From Poa pratensis (taxonomy: Eukaryota; Streptophyta; Magnoliopsida; Poales; Poaceae): a stretch of 64,000 nucleotides of DNA. The translations under genes were made by a program, and so were the position numbers. This document shows, piece after piece, positions 34,662-46,509 of the stretch. The notes beneath the pieces are model-generated. The model saw only the letters and a list, made by a program, of their open reading frames with translations, had not been told where the DNA came from and did not search any database. Location: NCBI GenBank assembly GCA_947311845.1, contig CAMZMU010000069.1, positions 9,985,424 through 10,049,423 of the forward strand. The letters are read 5' to 3'. The number at the start of each line of letters is the position of its first letter. Positions within the stretch are counted from its first letter, which is position 1.

Positions 34662-36910
34662 ATGATAACAGCTAGAGATGAGTTCAATAGAGATCTGCGT
34701 GAGTACAATGCAGCGAATGGCTTCACCCCGGTAGCAGTTGATACAAATAGGGGAGCCGAGGTGCGGCAGAGAGGCAAGGGGCTCAATGATGAGATAAACA
34801 GGGAGGCTCGACCTACCACCTCGGCTAGGAGTGAGAGTCGCGTGTCGACTGGAAGGCCGGTATATAGTTCCCCTGCTAAGAACCTCAGAGCTGCCGAGGC
34901 AGGCAGGGCCGAGCTATCCGGGTTGACTGGAGATGCATGGCGTGCGCAGCAGAAGCGAGTCAATGAATTAGTGTATGTAGCTAACCAGCAGAATGAGGCT
35001 CTCCGCAGAGCATATGCCGGGGCTGGTGATTCAGAGATGGTTTATTCAGCTAGGCCAGTTAGTCAGGTGTCCAAGGGGCAAGCCTCGTCTCCACTCGTCG
35101 GAGGAGCCGATCGAGCCCGGAGTGTCACCTCGGGTCAGAACAAGCAGCTGCAGATGTATGATCCGGTGTTAGCAGCAAAGCAGAAGGTGGGCCAGGGCAA
35201 TGCTAGCCGAGCTAAGGGAAACCCCGGCCCAGGTAATGCAAGCCGAGCTAAGGGTAACTCCGGTCAGGGAAATCAGAATGGCGGGCAAGCAGCGTCGGCT
35301 GGCCGAGGTAAACCACCTCCGCCCCCGAGGTATCAGCAACAACCCGGCCGCAGGGGCAATATCAGCGAGAGCCGGAGTATGTTCAGCAACCTCAGAATGT
35401 CGGTCAAGGCGATGACCGATATGATGATGGAGACTCGGCCATGGCGCGAGCTGGATACCACAGAGTGGATGGGGCGTTGGGACCTCGGATAGGAGGTCGG
35501 ATGTTAGCTCCAGGCGATGTTCGTAACAAGCTGGATAGAATCTACTTGTCCGAGCAACTGGAGGAGGAAGGCCCTCCTGGTCCGGCGTGTTTTGGACCTC
35601 GGATCATGAAGGAGCCACCACCGCCAGTATCTCAGTTCCAGTTAGGTCGGAACACCAAGCCATACAACGGGAGCACCAAGCCGCAAGATTGGCTGACAGA
35701 TTATGTATCCTCGGTGCACATAGCGGGGGGCAATCGCCGATGGGCGGTCCGGTATCTCCCGCACATGTTGGAAGGTCCAGCTCGGATCTGGCTGAATAAT
35801 TTGCCGGAGTATAGTATCAACTCCTGGATAGACTTGGAGCTGGCGTTTAACAGCAACTTTGCTAGTACATACAAGAGGCCAAACCGACCTCAGCTCCTGG
35901 CGGCATGTAAGCAAGATGATCATGAAACTGACCGAGAATTCTTAACTCGGTGGAGCAATGTTCGGAATTCCTGTGAAGGAGTTGTAGAGGCACAGGCCAT
36001 TTCCTGGTTTGCAGATGGTTGTCGACATGGCAGCATGCTGTGGCAGAGGCTCCAAAGAGATATGCCGAAATCCCTAGCAGAAACAATCCGGATTGCAGAT
36101 TCTTATGCTCTGGGTGATCCGATGCAGCCAGCAGCAGAGGCAGTGGCACGTAACAGAAGGAGGGAGCCAATAAACAACCGGCTCGGACCAAGGTGTAATG
36201 ACCGCCAAGAGTTCGGACAAAAGAGGAGGGAGCCGGACTACCCATACACCTCGAACCAAGTTGCAGCGGTGAACCCGGATCAGCCCGGAGCTGGAGGTGT
36301 CCAGAGGCCGAAAATCAATGGTCCGGCATTTAGTCCGAACCCGGAGCCACCCTTGACTTATGAATCAATGATAGATGGTCCTTGCTGTTACCATACGACC
36401 GACCCGCGCAAGCCAGCCAACCATTCAACCCGGCAGTGCAGCTGGAACCGCAGAATCAGAGAAGAAGGGGCGAAGGCCGGAGGAAACAGAGCAGGACCAC
36501 CTCAGAGATTTCAGCCGAGGTCCCACCCAAATCTGTCCGGAGCAAATGTTACCCCGATAACCACTGCACCTCCTCCGAGGCCTGCAGCAGCAAGGCCCGT
36601 GAATGTTGTGAATGTCCGAGGTAATAACAACAATGGTGCCGGACCAAGTCAGCAGTATGAATACCCCGGAAATGACTATAGAGAGGCTCATGCGAGCTAT
36701 GTGGTCTTTGTGACCGAGCCAACTGACAAGAAGAGCGTGCAGAGGCGTGCCATGGAGGTGAATGCAGTAATGCCGGTGGTGCCGACCTATATGAACTGGT
36801 CTGAGCAGGAGATCACTTGGAGCAGGAAAGACACACCTCGGATCATGCCGAGCCCTGGAAAGTATGCCCTGGTGGTAGATCCGACGTTGTGTGGGCCTAC
36901 AACAATGTGA
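34662..36910 (+). pseudogene. gag: Tat-type element gag
   Basis: Two overlapping frames, 34662-35492 and from about 35375 to 36910, joined by a frameshift near 35370-35390. The first part is low complexity with a duplicated GNASRAKGN motif. The second holds the retrotransposon Gag core (PQDWLTDYVSSVHIAGGNRR, ARIWLNNLPEYSINSW, FLTRWSNVRNSCEG). It forms the particle around element RNA. No zinc knuckle of standard spacing is obvious; a C/H segment CCYHTTDPRKPANHSTRQC is near 36380-36440. The frame closes at 36910, where the protease continues in another frame. Confidence 0.82.
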
Positions 36911-39669
36911 GGTTTACCCGAGTTCTGGTGGACAATGGCAGTGCCATCAACATCATGTACCGAGACACAATGGTGAAATTGGGCATATCGCCAAATCAGT
37001 TGATGCCAAGCAGTTGTACTTTTCATGGGATTGTGCCTGGCGTTTCCTGTGCACCCATGGGCAAGATATGGGTGGATGTAGCATTTGGAACCAAGGAAAT
37101 TGCCGAGTTGAGAGTATCGAGTTCGAGGTGGTGGACTTGGAGAGTGCATACCATGCATTGCTTGGAAGGCCGGCTCTGGCCAAGTTCATGATTTCCACCC
37201 ATGTTGCATACCTGAAGATGAAAATGCCAGGGCCTAATGGGATCATATCCATCTCGGGTGACTACAAGCGAGCCATTCAGTGTGCCTCGGCGGGGTCTAA
37301 TCTGGCCGAGTCTTTGGTGATCGCAGCTGAGAAGAAGAAGCTGCATCAAGTGGTGGCAATGGCGCAGTCAACACAGCTCGGCATGTCCGGACTGATGAGC
37401 CCGGACTCAACTGCAGCATTTGAGGTGCCCAAGGAGACCAAGAAGATCCCCATTGACCCGGAGCACCCAGAGCATATGGCCATCATTGGGACCGGGCTGG
37501 GCGAGAAATAGGAAGCGAGCTCTGTCACTTCCTCCGTGAGAATCGGGATATCTTTGCATGGTCGGCTAAGGACCTGCCTGGTGTTCCGAGGGAGTTGGCA
37601 GAGCACTCTTTATTTGTCAGGCCAGAGGTGAAACCGGTGAGGCAACCGACCCGTCGTCTCTCAGACGACCGAAGACAAGTGGTGCTGGACGAGCTGGCTA
37701 AGTTGCTTGCAGCCGGGTTCATTATGGAGGTGCTGCATCCGGACTGGATATCCAATCCGGTCTTGGTGGAAAAGAAGAAAGACGAGCCAGCCGTGGTCAA
37801 GGTGTGGCGCATGTGCATTGACTTCACTAACCTCAACAAGGCGTGCCCGAAAGATCCTTTCCATTACCTCGGATTGATCAAGTGATTGATTCCACTGCTG
37901 GTTGTGAACTGTTGTCTTTTATCGATGCGTACTCTGGTTTTCACCAGATACCACTGAACCCGAAGGATCAAATAAAGACTGCTTTTATTACCCCGTATGG
38001 GGCGTATTGCTATCGTGTCATGTGTTTTGGTCTGAGAAATGCCGGGGCAACTTATCAGAGGTGTATGCAGAAATGCCTGCACTCTCAAATGGGCAAAAAT
38101 GTGCAAGTGTATGTCGATGATATCGTCATCAAAACTAAGGAGAAACGTACTCTCCTCGAGGATCTCGAGGAGACATTTGTGAATTTGAGAAAATATCGGT
38201 TGAAGCTTAACCCGGACAAGTGCACCTTTGGTGTCCCGGCTGGAAAGTTGCTCGGATTCCTGGTGTCTAGCCGAGGTATCGAGGTTAACCCGGCCAAGAT
38301 CCGAGCTATTGAGAACATGAAGTTACCGAAGTGTTTGAAAGATGTGCAGAAATTCACAGGGTGCCTAGCCTCGTTGAGCCGATTTGTAGGTCGGCTGGGA
38401 GAAAAAGCCTTACCTTTGTACCAGCTCATGAAGAAAAGTACCGGGTTTACATGGACCCCGCAGGCCGACGTGGCGTTCAATGAGCTGAAAAAGATGTTGT
38501 CCACTGCCCCGGTGTTGGCGTCACCATTGCACAATGAGCCGATGTTACTTTACATTGCGGCCACAAACCGAGTTGTAAGTGTGGCAGTGGTGGTGGAGCG
38601 CGAAGAAGGTGGCAGGTCGGTGCAGAGACCGGTGTATTACTTGAGCGAGGTGATCTCTACCTCGAAGCAGAATTACCCTCACTACCAGAAGATGACGTAT
38701 GGTGTCTACCTGGCGGTCAAGAAGTTGAAGCATTATTTCCAGGAGCATCCCATGACGGTGGTGTGCGAAGCTCCAATCTCGGAGATCATCGGGTGCAAAG
38801 ATGCAACTGGCCGAGTTGCCAAATGGGCGATTGAGGTGTCTCCATATGCACCACATTATGAGAGAAGAGATGCAATTAAATCCCAGGCGTTGCCGGACTT
38901 CTTTTGTGATTGGGCCGAGATGCAGTATGAGCCACCCAGGCCGGACTATAATTATTGGAAAATGCATTTTGATGGGTCCAAGACAAAGATCGGGCTGGGG
39001 GCTGGAATAGTCCTCACCTCGCCGAAGCGAGATCAGCTGAAATACGTGCTGCAGATTCATTTCTCAGCATCAAACAATGTGGCGGAGTATGAGGCCTTAA
39101 TCCATGGCCTCAATGTGGCGAAGGAGATCGGTATCCGGCGTGTAGAGTGCTTCGGCGATTCCGACCTGGTGGTGCAACAATCTTCTGGAACTTGGGATGC
39201 TCTGGATGCCAACATGGCGTTATATCGGTTCCATGTGCAAAAGATATCCGGGTTCTTTGAAGGGTGTGAGTACAGGCATATACCTCGGGCAGAAAATGAT
39301 GCTGCCGACGTGTTGTCAAAGCTCGGTTCATCGAAAGAGGCAGTACCACCAGGGGTAGCCCTGAATCACTTGAGAACTCCTTCAATCAAACCTTCTCCTG
39401 AATCCGAATCTATTTTCATCCCGGCGGAGCAAGAGCCCGGACCTGTTCCAATGGAGGTAGACGTCGGGTGCGTTTGGTCGGACCCGGGGACTGCGTGGCA
39501 GAGCTCGGGGACTGCGCACCGAACCTCGGGGACTGCTCATCAAGACTCGGGGACTGGTCGCAGGATGGTGGAGGAAATAATGGAGGAGATTATGGTGGCC
39601 GAACCAATGGAGGTGGACGAGAACTTTTTCCTTTGCACCCAGTGCCGGAGTGGGCGGAGCAAATCATGA
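36891..39669 (+). pseudogene. pol: Tat-type element protease, RT and two RNase H domains
   Basis: Protease active site VLVDNGSAINIMY lies near 36930 (Asp-Asn-Gly in place of Asp-Ser-Gly). RT follows from 37595 (VRQPTRRLSDDRRQVV, WRMCIDFTNLNKACPKD), changes frame near 37860, and continues to YVDD at 38110-38121. A Gypsy RNase H follows (about 38500-38800), then a second, archaeal-type RNase H (FDGSKTKIGLGAGIVL, VECFGDSDLVVQQ, AENDAADVLSKL). Two RNase H domains mark the Tat/Ogre lineage. Frameshifts near 37110, 37511-37595 and 37860 break the frame. At 39485-39556 the frame encodes four 7-residue SGT repeats. Confidence 0.85.
39485..39556 (+). repeat. 21-bp tandem repeat carrying GGGGACTG
   Basis: The GGGG cores begin at 39486, 39507, 39528 and 39549, an exact 21-base period, so each unit codes 7 residues (SGTAHR-like). 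The same CGGGGACT string recurs downstream to the 3' LTR. Confidence 0.9.
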
Positions 39670-39784
39670 AGTTCATAACGGAGGGAAGCTTGCCAAGTGA
39701 CACAACCGAGGCTAGGAGAATCCAAAGGAGGGCAAGGCGTACACCATCATCAACAAGGAGCTCTATAAAAGAAGCGTAACCGAG

Positions 39785-40911
39785 GTGTTGCAACGGTGTG
39801 TCGAGCCAGCTGAAGGCAAGGAGATGCTTTTGGAGATCCACCAAGGAGAGTGTGGTCATCATTGCAGCACAAGAGCTCTGGTGGCCAAGGTGTTCAGGCA
39901 TGGGTTCTATTGGCCCACTGCTCTTGCTGATGCAGAGGCCATAGTCCGGAGATGTGAAGGATGCCAAAGGTTTGCCAAGCAAACGCATATGCCAGCCTCG
40001 GCGCTCAAAACAATTCCTATCACTTGGCCGTTTGCGGTATGGTGTTTGGATATGGTGGGAGAGTTCAAACCAGCCCGAGGTAACATGACGCACATACTGG
40101 TGATGGTGGACAAGTTCACCAAGTGGATCGAGGTGAAACCAATCCGGAAGTTGGATGGTCATTCAGCAGTGACTTTTTGAAGGAGATCATTCTGCGATAT
40201 GGGTACCCCCATAGCATTATCTCGGACAACGGCACGAACTTTGCTGTTGGAGAATTTGCTCGGTTTTGCATGAACAAGGGAATCCGGCTGGACATAGCCT
40301 CGGTGGCACACCCGGAGTCTAATGGACAAGTGGAAAGATCAAATGCTCTAGTGTTGGCCGGCATCAAGGCTCGGCTCATTGAACCACTGCTGAAAACGCC
40401 GGGGTGTTGGATAGATGAGATACCAGCAGTACTGTGGGGTCTAAGGACCACGCCAAATCGATCAACTGGCTATACGCCATTTTTTATGGTCTATGGGGCA
40501 GAAGCTATGCTACCCACTGACATCGAATATGATGCGCCCAGAGTGGCAATGTACACTGAAGCCGAGGCAAAAGAGGCTCGGGAGGATGCAGTAGATCTGC
40601 TTGAGGAAGCTAGAGAATTGGCCTCATCTCGGTCAGCAATATACCAGCAAGGTCTCCGACGTTATCATAGCCGGAGTGTCAACCCTCGTGTGTTTCACGA
40701 GGGAGATTTGGTGCTGAGGTGGTGCAGCGCAAGAAAGGTCGGCACAAGTTGTCACCTCCATGGGAGGGACCGTTCATTGTGAGCCGAGCTCTGCTCAATG
40801 ATTCTACTATCTAATAGATGCGCAGGAACCAAGGGAAGATGGGCTGGACAACCCCGGATCAGAGGTCAGGCGACCATGGAATATAGCTCTACTCCGACCT
40901 TTCTACTCATG
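39785..40911 (+). pseudogene. pol: Tat-type element integrase
   Basis: Zinc-binding segment HQGECGHHCSTRAL with CEGCQRF, then the catalytic core: Asp in CLDMVGEF, Asp in IISDNGTNF, Glu in SNGQVERSN. The frame changes near 40160 and again near 40720, after which the conserved C-terminus is out of frame up to a stop at about 40911. No chromodomain is seen, as expected for Tat. It would insert element cDNA into the host chromosome. Confidence 0.87.
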
Positions 40912-41526
40912 AAGGGCGCAATGTATGTACCTCGGTTAATCCTTAATGAAATGTCGGCACTCCGAGGTTGAAGCTCGGGGACTGCCTCGCTCTTGTGCTT
41001 GTGTTTTATTTCTGTTTGTCAATTTCGTTCATATGCCGAACTATTTTGAACCTCGTCTCAAACTTCAAGTAATGTATGCTGTGTAACTAATCTTGTGACT
41101 CGACTGCAACGCCAAATGGTAGTCAAGAGCAAAGATGAAAAAACGTGGGAAACATGAAAATGGACTCGGGGACTCGGTCCAAAAATATAGTTCGGCATGT
41201 GTCGTTTACTAACCCCTGTCTTTACCTTTCGTTTATGTCGGATGATTTTGAAACACACCTCGACATTTGCTAAGTACTGTATGCTATAAACAACAATCTT
41301 GTGACTCGACTGTCGAACGCCAAAATGGTAGACAAGAGCAAAGAATGCCAAGTATAGTAAACACGAAAGTGAACTCGGGGACTCGTTCCAAAAGGGTTCG
41401 GCATAAATTCTTAGAAAAGCATGGTTCGGATAGCAAGATAATAGTACTGGTAGCAAGGCAAACTACTTAAGGTCTGTTACATCTGCACCCGGCATACCGG
41501 GGATTTAATGTTTTGTTGAGACAAGT
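40912..41526. other. Non-coding stretch between integrase and the antisense gene
   Basis: No coding segment recognised. Two related blocks, 41060-41220 and 41255-41405, each contain TCTTGTGACTCGACTG, an AACGCCAAA(A)TGGTAG(T/A)CAAGAGCAAAGA stretch and CTCGGGGACTCG, so they are a diverged duplication. Confidence 0.7.
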
Positions 41527-44500
41527 TCAGGCCTCGGAAAGAGACCTCGGTCGCAGTGGGCGCAGGACCTGGGCAGGAGCCTCGGGCGCAGGAACAACCT
41601 CGGGCGCAGGAACCACCTCGGTCGCGGAAGCAACCTCGGTTGTTGGAGTGGATGCCGGGGTGTCCGTCACGTCGGGGGAGATCACCTCGGTGGCTACGGC
41701 TTTGCCGGACTTGCCCTTGGAGTTCGGAGGTTCGTCGAAGCTGAAGTCATCATCAGAGCCTTCAGCCACCTCGGTTGTTTTGCCGGCCTTGCCCTTGGAG
41801 CTCTCAGGCTCGTCAAAGTCAATTTCCTCGCCGTCAGAACTTCTTCACCGGACTCTGCTTCCTCGTCCGAGCTCTCTTCATCCTCAGAGTAGAGGCGCCC
41901 GTCATCAAAGGTCCGGGTGTTTGCATAACTAGCAAAGAGGTCGGCTGCTGCTTGGCGTTTCGCAATGCCATCAGGGGGTTCCAAGGAGAGCCCCTGCGCA
42001 GGGAGGTAACCGTGTGGATCTCAACATCTTCATACCAGGACAGCACGAACACCAGGGCCTTGTCCGCTCCAGCCCGAGCTGATGAGCATCTCCACTCCCG
42101 AAGTCTAGCCTCGGCTCCTTTCAGCTTCGTGGCGAGCTCGTCGATGCAAGTGGGAGTCTTGACCTTGGGCCAGAGGGCACGGTGGACCTCGATGGCAGCA
42201 TCAACCAGCTTGGTTCCAATGGCCCTGAGCGGCCTGATCCGAGCATTAAGGGCAACAAGGTGGTCCTGGATATCCCAGCTTTCGCTGAGGGTTTCTGTCT
42301 CAGCCCTCTTTGCCCGAGCTGCTTGAACTTCGCGGATAGCCTTGTCCTTGGAGTGCTCAAAGTTCTCTGAAGAAGACAAAAAGGCTGTCGCTGAAATAAG
42401 GCATACGGTGGCACGGGGTGTAGGTCGGCAGAAAATAAGGAAAAGGGGAAAAGAAACTTACTGTCCATTTGGTGATTAATCCGAGCGAGCTCGGACAACC
42501 AGCTTTTCGATATAGCTCGGAGGGCATAAGTTCGGCTTCGGCCGAGGTGGCGCGGCTCTCCAGGGTCTTGGCAAGCTCTTGCTGCTGTTCGGCGGCCTGG
42601 TCTTGACCTTCATAGCGTCCTCCACAGCAGTTTTGGCTTCATTAGCCCGGTTCAGCTCTTGTTGCAGCCGAGCTATTTCATCTCGGCTGTCTTCAACTTG
42701 GAGGCGTAATCTTTGTCGCTCTGCTCCTTTGCGGATAGAAGAGTCCGGTGAGACTTCTTCATCTGTTGTGATCCAGCAGGAGGTTCTTGAAGATCTTTGT
42801 CCGAGCATTGTTGCACTCCTGAAAAAATAGAGAGATCAGTTCGGAAAATCCGAGGTATTTTAGCACCCGAGGCCCAATTGAGTCCCGGGGACTTGGCATT
42901 GGCCTCGGGGACTCAGCATGGGAGAAATGACAAGTTTTTGAGATTCAAGCCGAGCAATTTTAACTCGGTGGAGTGTCAATTGCTCAACCCGAATCTCGGG
43001 GACTGGGATAGTGTATGTTTGTCATTTGGTTTCAAAGGAAGAAAGAGAGTTGCGTAAAGAAACTTACCGAGGCCTTCTTGCTGCAATCAAGGACCGCAGT
43101 CTGCATGTTGTAGATGGACTGGAGCACGGCGCTAGGTCCAACTGGATGCTCAGAGCTCGGGTTAGAGGAGACCTCGGCAGTGTCAGCCGAGTTCCAGTCC
43201 ATGTCGTAGTGCTTCTCCGAGCCTAAGCTGTTCCCGCTCTTGGTCCGGAGTTGCCCGACCTCCCAGCTGCTGATGTTCGGCTGGATGGTAGCAGAAAAAG
43301 AGCTCGGGAGGTGGCGACCTGAGAGCTCGAGGGCGCGGTCTTGGTCAAGGTGGACCTCGGCGCAGAAGCGGAACATGCGGCACCAGTTGGGTGCTCGCAG
43401 CCTTGGGGCCCGGTGGCGGTGGCGGCATTGGAGTTTGCTGTGGCTGTTTGGGGGGCTCAACAACTGGAGCTGAATCTTTCTTCTGCTTCTTCTGCTTCTT
43501 CTGCTGCTTTGCTGCTGGTTGCGCGCAGCTTGAGACTTGGGGGAGAGCCGAGGCTCCTGCACGGTCTTAGCCGGAGTCTTGGCGCGATCTGTCTCCGCAT
43601 CCTTCTGAGGAGGCGGAGGAGTCTGATCTCGGCGGGGAGCAGAGTGCCCCAGGCCGGAGTCAGAGCTCGGCGGTGGAAGTTCGGCGGAGGAGACGCGCGC
43701 CGGGGAGGAGATGGTCTTCTCCGGGCTGTGAGGTCAATGGACCGTTCTGGAGGAGAGGCTCTGGCGGGGCTGCCGAGGTTAACCTCGACCTCGGTTGTCT
43801 GAGCTTCAACCACTGGAGGCAGTGGTGAGTGTATCGAGCTGTGGCTCTGTTTGATCTGCCGAGCCGGGCTAGACAAAAAAGAAAAGATTAAGTTAGAGTA
43901 AAAAACTTAACCTCGGAACAGCGTGAAAGGTAAAAAGGAGCAAGGTGACTTACGCATCTTCTTCCACGGGGCCTCGCTTCTTGTGCCTCCCGAGGTCTTC
44001 TTGGCACGCTTGGCTTTGGGCGCCGCAGTCTCCGAGGTCTTGGAAGCCTCGGCATCCGAGGTACCAGGTCCTGAGCGCTTCCGGGAAGCTGCAGACGCTG
44101 GATGAAAGTTCTTATATGTTGGAGGAGCATATGAAATGGGAATAACGTTGACAGGTTCCAGAATTTGGCAATCATCATCGTCATCATCGGGCCAATCCTG
44201 GATAGACGATCGAACTGGTGGGCGGTGCGAGGTGAAACCACGAGTCTTACCCGAGGTGGCCTTGGGAATGGGGAGGTGATCCTCATTGTCCGGATCTTCA
44301 ACCTCGGCGGCCCGGGACAGGCAGGTCGGGAGTCCACTCCTTAGAAGAAAGGGGGCCATCCTCGATTTCCTGTCGAGTGAACTTCTGCAGAGGTGGCAAG
44401 GTAAAACCGAGTTAGCACAAGAATCAATACAAGGCCGGGGTGAAAATGAAACCGAGGAATATTTTACGTCGGGTAAAGTACACTTACTTGAGCTGGAGGG

Positions 44501-45365
44501 TGATCTCGGTCATAGGGCTTGACACCCCATTTCCACTTGTCGGGCATGGTGGTCTTGGCGATGGCCCGGATGCGCCTCTTCACCTCGGAGTCATCAAGTT
44601 CAAAGGTGCTGTGCCGAGTGGGGTCGTAGCGGCCACTCATATGGCAGATCTTATGAGCCCGCTCTTGTAAAGGGCTAACTCGGCTTTTCTCCTGGAGTGA
44701 CATCATGGTCTGATGAATCAGTAGAACCTCGGGAGCGTCGGGAGCAGGCTCGTAATCCCAGTTGAGTTGGGCAGTGGGGTTCCAATGGAGAACTCCGGCA
44801 AGTTGATGAGATCGTCGGTGCCCGGGTTCTTCACGTAAAAGAAGGAGCGTTGCCATTTGCGGCAGGAGTCCAGGCCCTGGATCCGAGGAAACTCAGAAAG
44901 GCGCCGAGGTGAAATCGAGGCCGCCCCGCAAGCTGTCATCTCCTTGTCCACGACCTTCTTGTTCGGGACACTTTGCTTCTTCAGCTGGAAGTACTTGGCC
45001 CAGGACTCGATGCTTGGCCATAATCCGAGGTAACCCTCGGAAAAGGTCGCGTAGGCCGAGAGTTGGAGGATAGTGTTGGCGGGCAGATGGTGTGGCTGTA
45101 GCCCGAATTTGTCCAAGAAATCCCGGAAGAATTTCCCGGCCGGGAGCCCGAAGCCACGTTCAAAGTGGTCCAGGAAGACGACCCTCTCCCCGGATTCCAC
45201 CTCGGGTTCGATGTCTCCTTTCTTCGGAATCCAGCAGATGAGTTTAGCCGGGATCCGCCGTGAATCTCAGAGCCACTTGATGTCGACCTCCGTGACATCG
45301 GATCCCTCCCAGCTACCTCGTTCTGCAGATGCTCCTTCCTCGGCGGGATCCGAGGCAGAAGACAT
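41527..45365 (-). pseudogene. Antisense spliced gene in the Tat-type element (Transposase_28-like)
   Basis: A five-exon minus-strand gene: 45365-44488, 44384-43954, 43868-43068, 42818-42462, 42366-41527, every intron GT-AG with GTAAG-type donors. Exon 1 holds VVFLDHFERGFGLPAGKFF and GLQPHHLPANTILQLSAYA, the pattern of Pfam 'putative gypsy type transposon' (PF04195, recognised from memory). Later exons are S/P/A-rich, with a coiled coil in exon 4 (DEIARLQQELNRANEAK) and a helical LREWRCSSARAGADKAL segment in exon 5. The tail has a doubled acidic motif (FDEPPNSKGKSGK / FDEPESSKGKAGK). Exon 1 has an in-frame TGA at 45267-45269 (CGA to TGA is plausible) and a frameshift near 44780, so this copy is broken. 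Function unknown; antisense ORFs are established in Tat elements such as Grande and Retand. Confidence 0.78.
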
Positions 45366-45962
45366 GTTGACGCTTTCCTGCAGAAGAGGGAGGTTCAACC
45401 AGGGTAAGTACCTCGGATAGTTCAGGACAGCCGGGGTAAAATACCTCGGATCAGTCAAAACAGCCGAGCTAAAGGATTTAGGCGAGAAACATGTTTCTAC
45501 CGTGGCGAGATGCTAGCAAAGATCTACCGGTGAGCTAAAAAGGGAAATAAAATCGAGTTCATCCAGGGGCAAAACTAAAAGGATAGTGCTACGGATGCGT
45601 CTGGTGCAAATCTAAGCGAGATCTAAAATGTGCTAAAAGGGCTCGAGGGGATCATCTAGTTCATCAGAATCTTAGGGTTCATCAGGATCCTCGAGTTCAT
45701 CGGAGGATGAACTCATCCACGGCAATGGAGGGGAAGCAAGGAACTCACCGTGGAGGAACGCGAGGGATCGGCGGCGAGTCGATGGCGTCAGGCGCATCGC
45801 GCGTGCTCCGGTGCGGCGAGGCGCTTGACGGCGGTGCAGGACGGTGTTGCAGAACGGCGGCGCATACTCCGGTGCGGCGAGGCGCTCGACGGCGGCGCGG
45901 GAGGCAGAGGGCACGAAGCAGTGAAGTGGGGAAGAAGAAGACGAAGTCCTGCCTTGGGCCCT

Positions 45963-45970
45963 TATTTATA
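45963..45970 (-). promoter_or_regulatory. TATA box of the antisense gene
   Basis: TATAAATA on the minus strand, about 600 bases upstream of the chosen ATG at 45365. An upstream minus frame (45914-45672) begins about 50 bases after it, so it or a spliced leader may be transcribed. The flank is GC-rich, as in plant promoters. Confidence 0.55.
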
Positions 45971-46490
45971 AGCGGCGTGCAGTAACGGCGTGCGGTAACT
46001 GCGCACTACCGCGCGGTTACCGCGGAGACGTGGGATTGTGTGTGAGCGGAGGAGCGGTTGCGCGGTTGGTGGCCGCACGATCGGCCACATCGTGGGCCGC
46101 AGAGTGGCAACCGCCAGCCTCGGATTTCCTGTGCTGGTCAGCGCGAGAATCGAGGAGTCATGGGCGGTCAAGTTGGCCTCGCACTTGAGTGCGCATGTGC
46201 GCTGTTCGGTGGGTCCGGCTGACGAGGGCGGCGTGTGGTCAGGACCTGTCTTTCCGAGGTCCGGATTTCGAGGTCTGGGCAGAGATTCTTCGCCACGTGC
46301 CTTGGAAAATCTTGAGGCAAGATTGTGCTGAGTCAAGAAGCTCGGAAAGATCGGATTGCATATCAACCTCGGGTTAAATTATGGTCTGTGGGAAGTACCT
46401 CGGCAGAGCTATGTTGGAGGTCGGTTTTAGAGGTGGTGCTTTGTTTGTTTTTGAATCTGCTACGGCCCTCCATCCGAGGTCGTAGGACCG
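45971..46490. other. GC-rich stretch upstream of the antisense promoter
   Basis: No coding domain recognised. It contains the hexamer-rich GCGCGGTTACCGCG / CGGTAACTGCGC-type palindromic motifs at 45980-46025 and CCGAGGT repeats. It probably holds upstream elements of the antisense promoter and the end of the sense transcript. Confidence 0.35.
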
Positions 46491-46497
46491 CACCAGC

Positions 46498-46509
46498 TTC
46501 GGGGACTAA
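46498..46509 (+). other. Polypurine tract of the Tat-type element
   Basis: TCGGGGACTAA lies directly before TGTCGG of the 3' LTR. The GGGGACT core equals the motif scattered through the 3' third of the element. Confidence 0.75.

Noticed and set aside
37346..39060. Minus-strand frames over the Tat pol region
   Set aside because: They are opposite clear protease, RT and RNase H motifs; no domain on the minus strand.
41513..43802. Plus-strand frames across the 3' region of the Tat element
   Set aside because: The minus-strand exons with GT-AG introns explain this region better.
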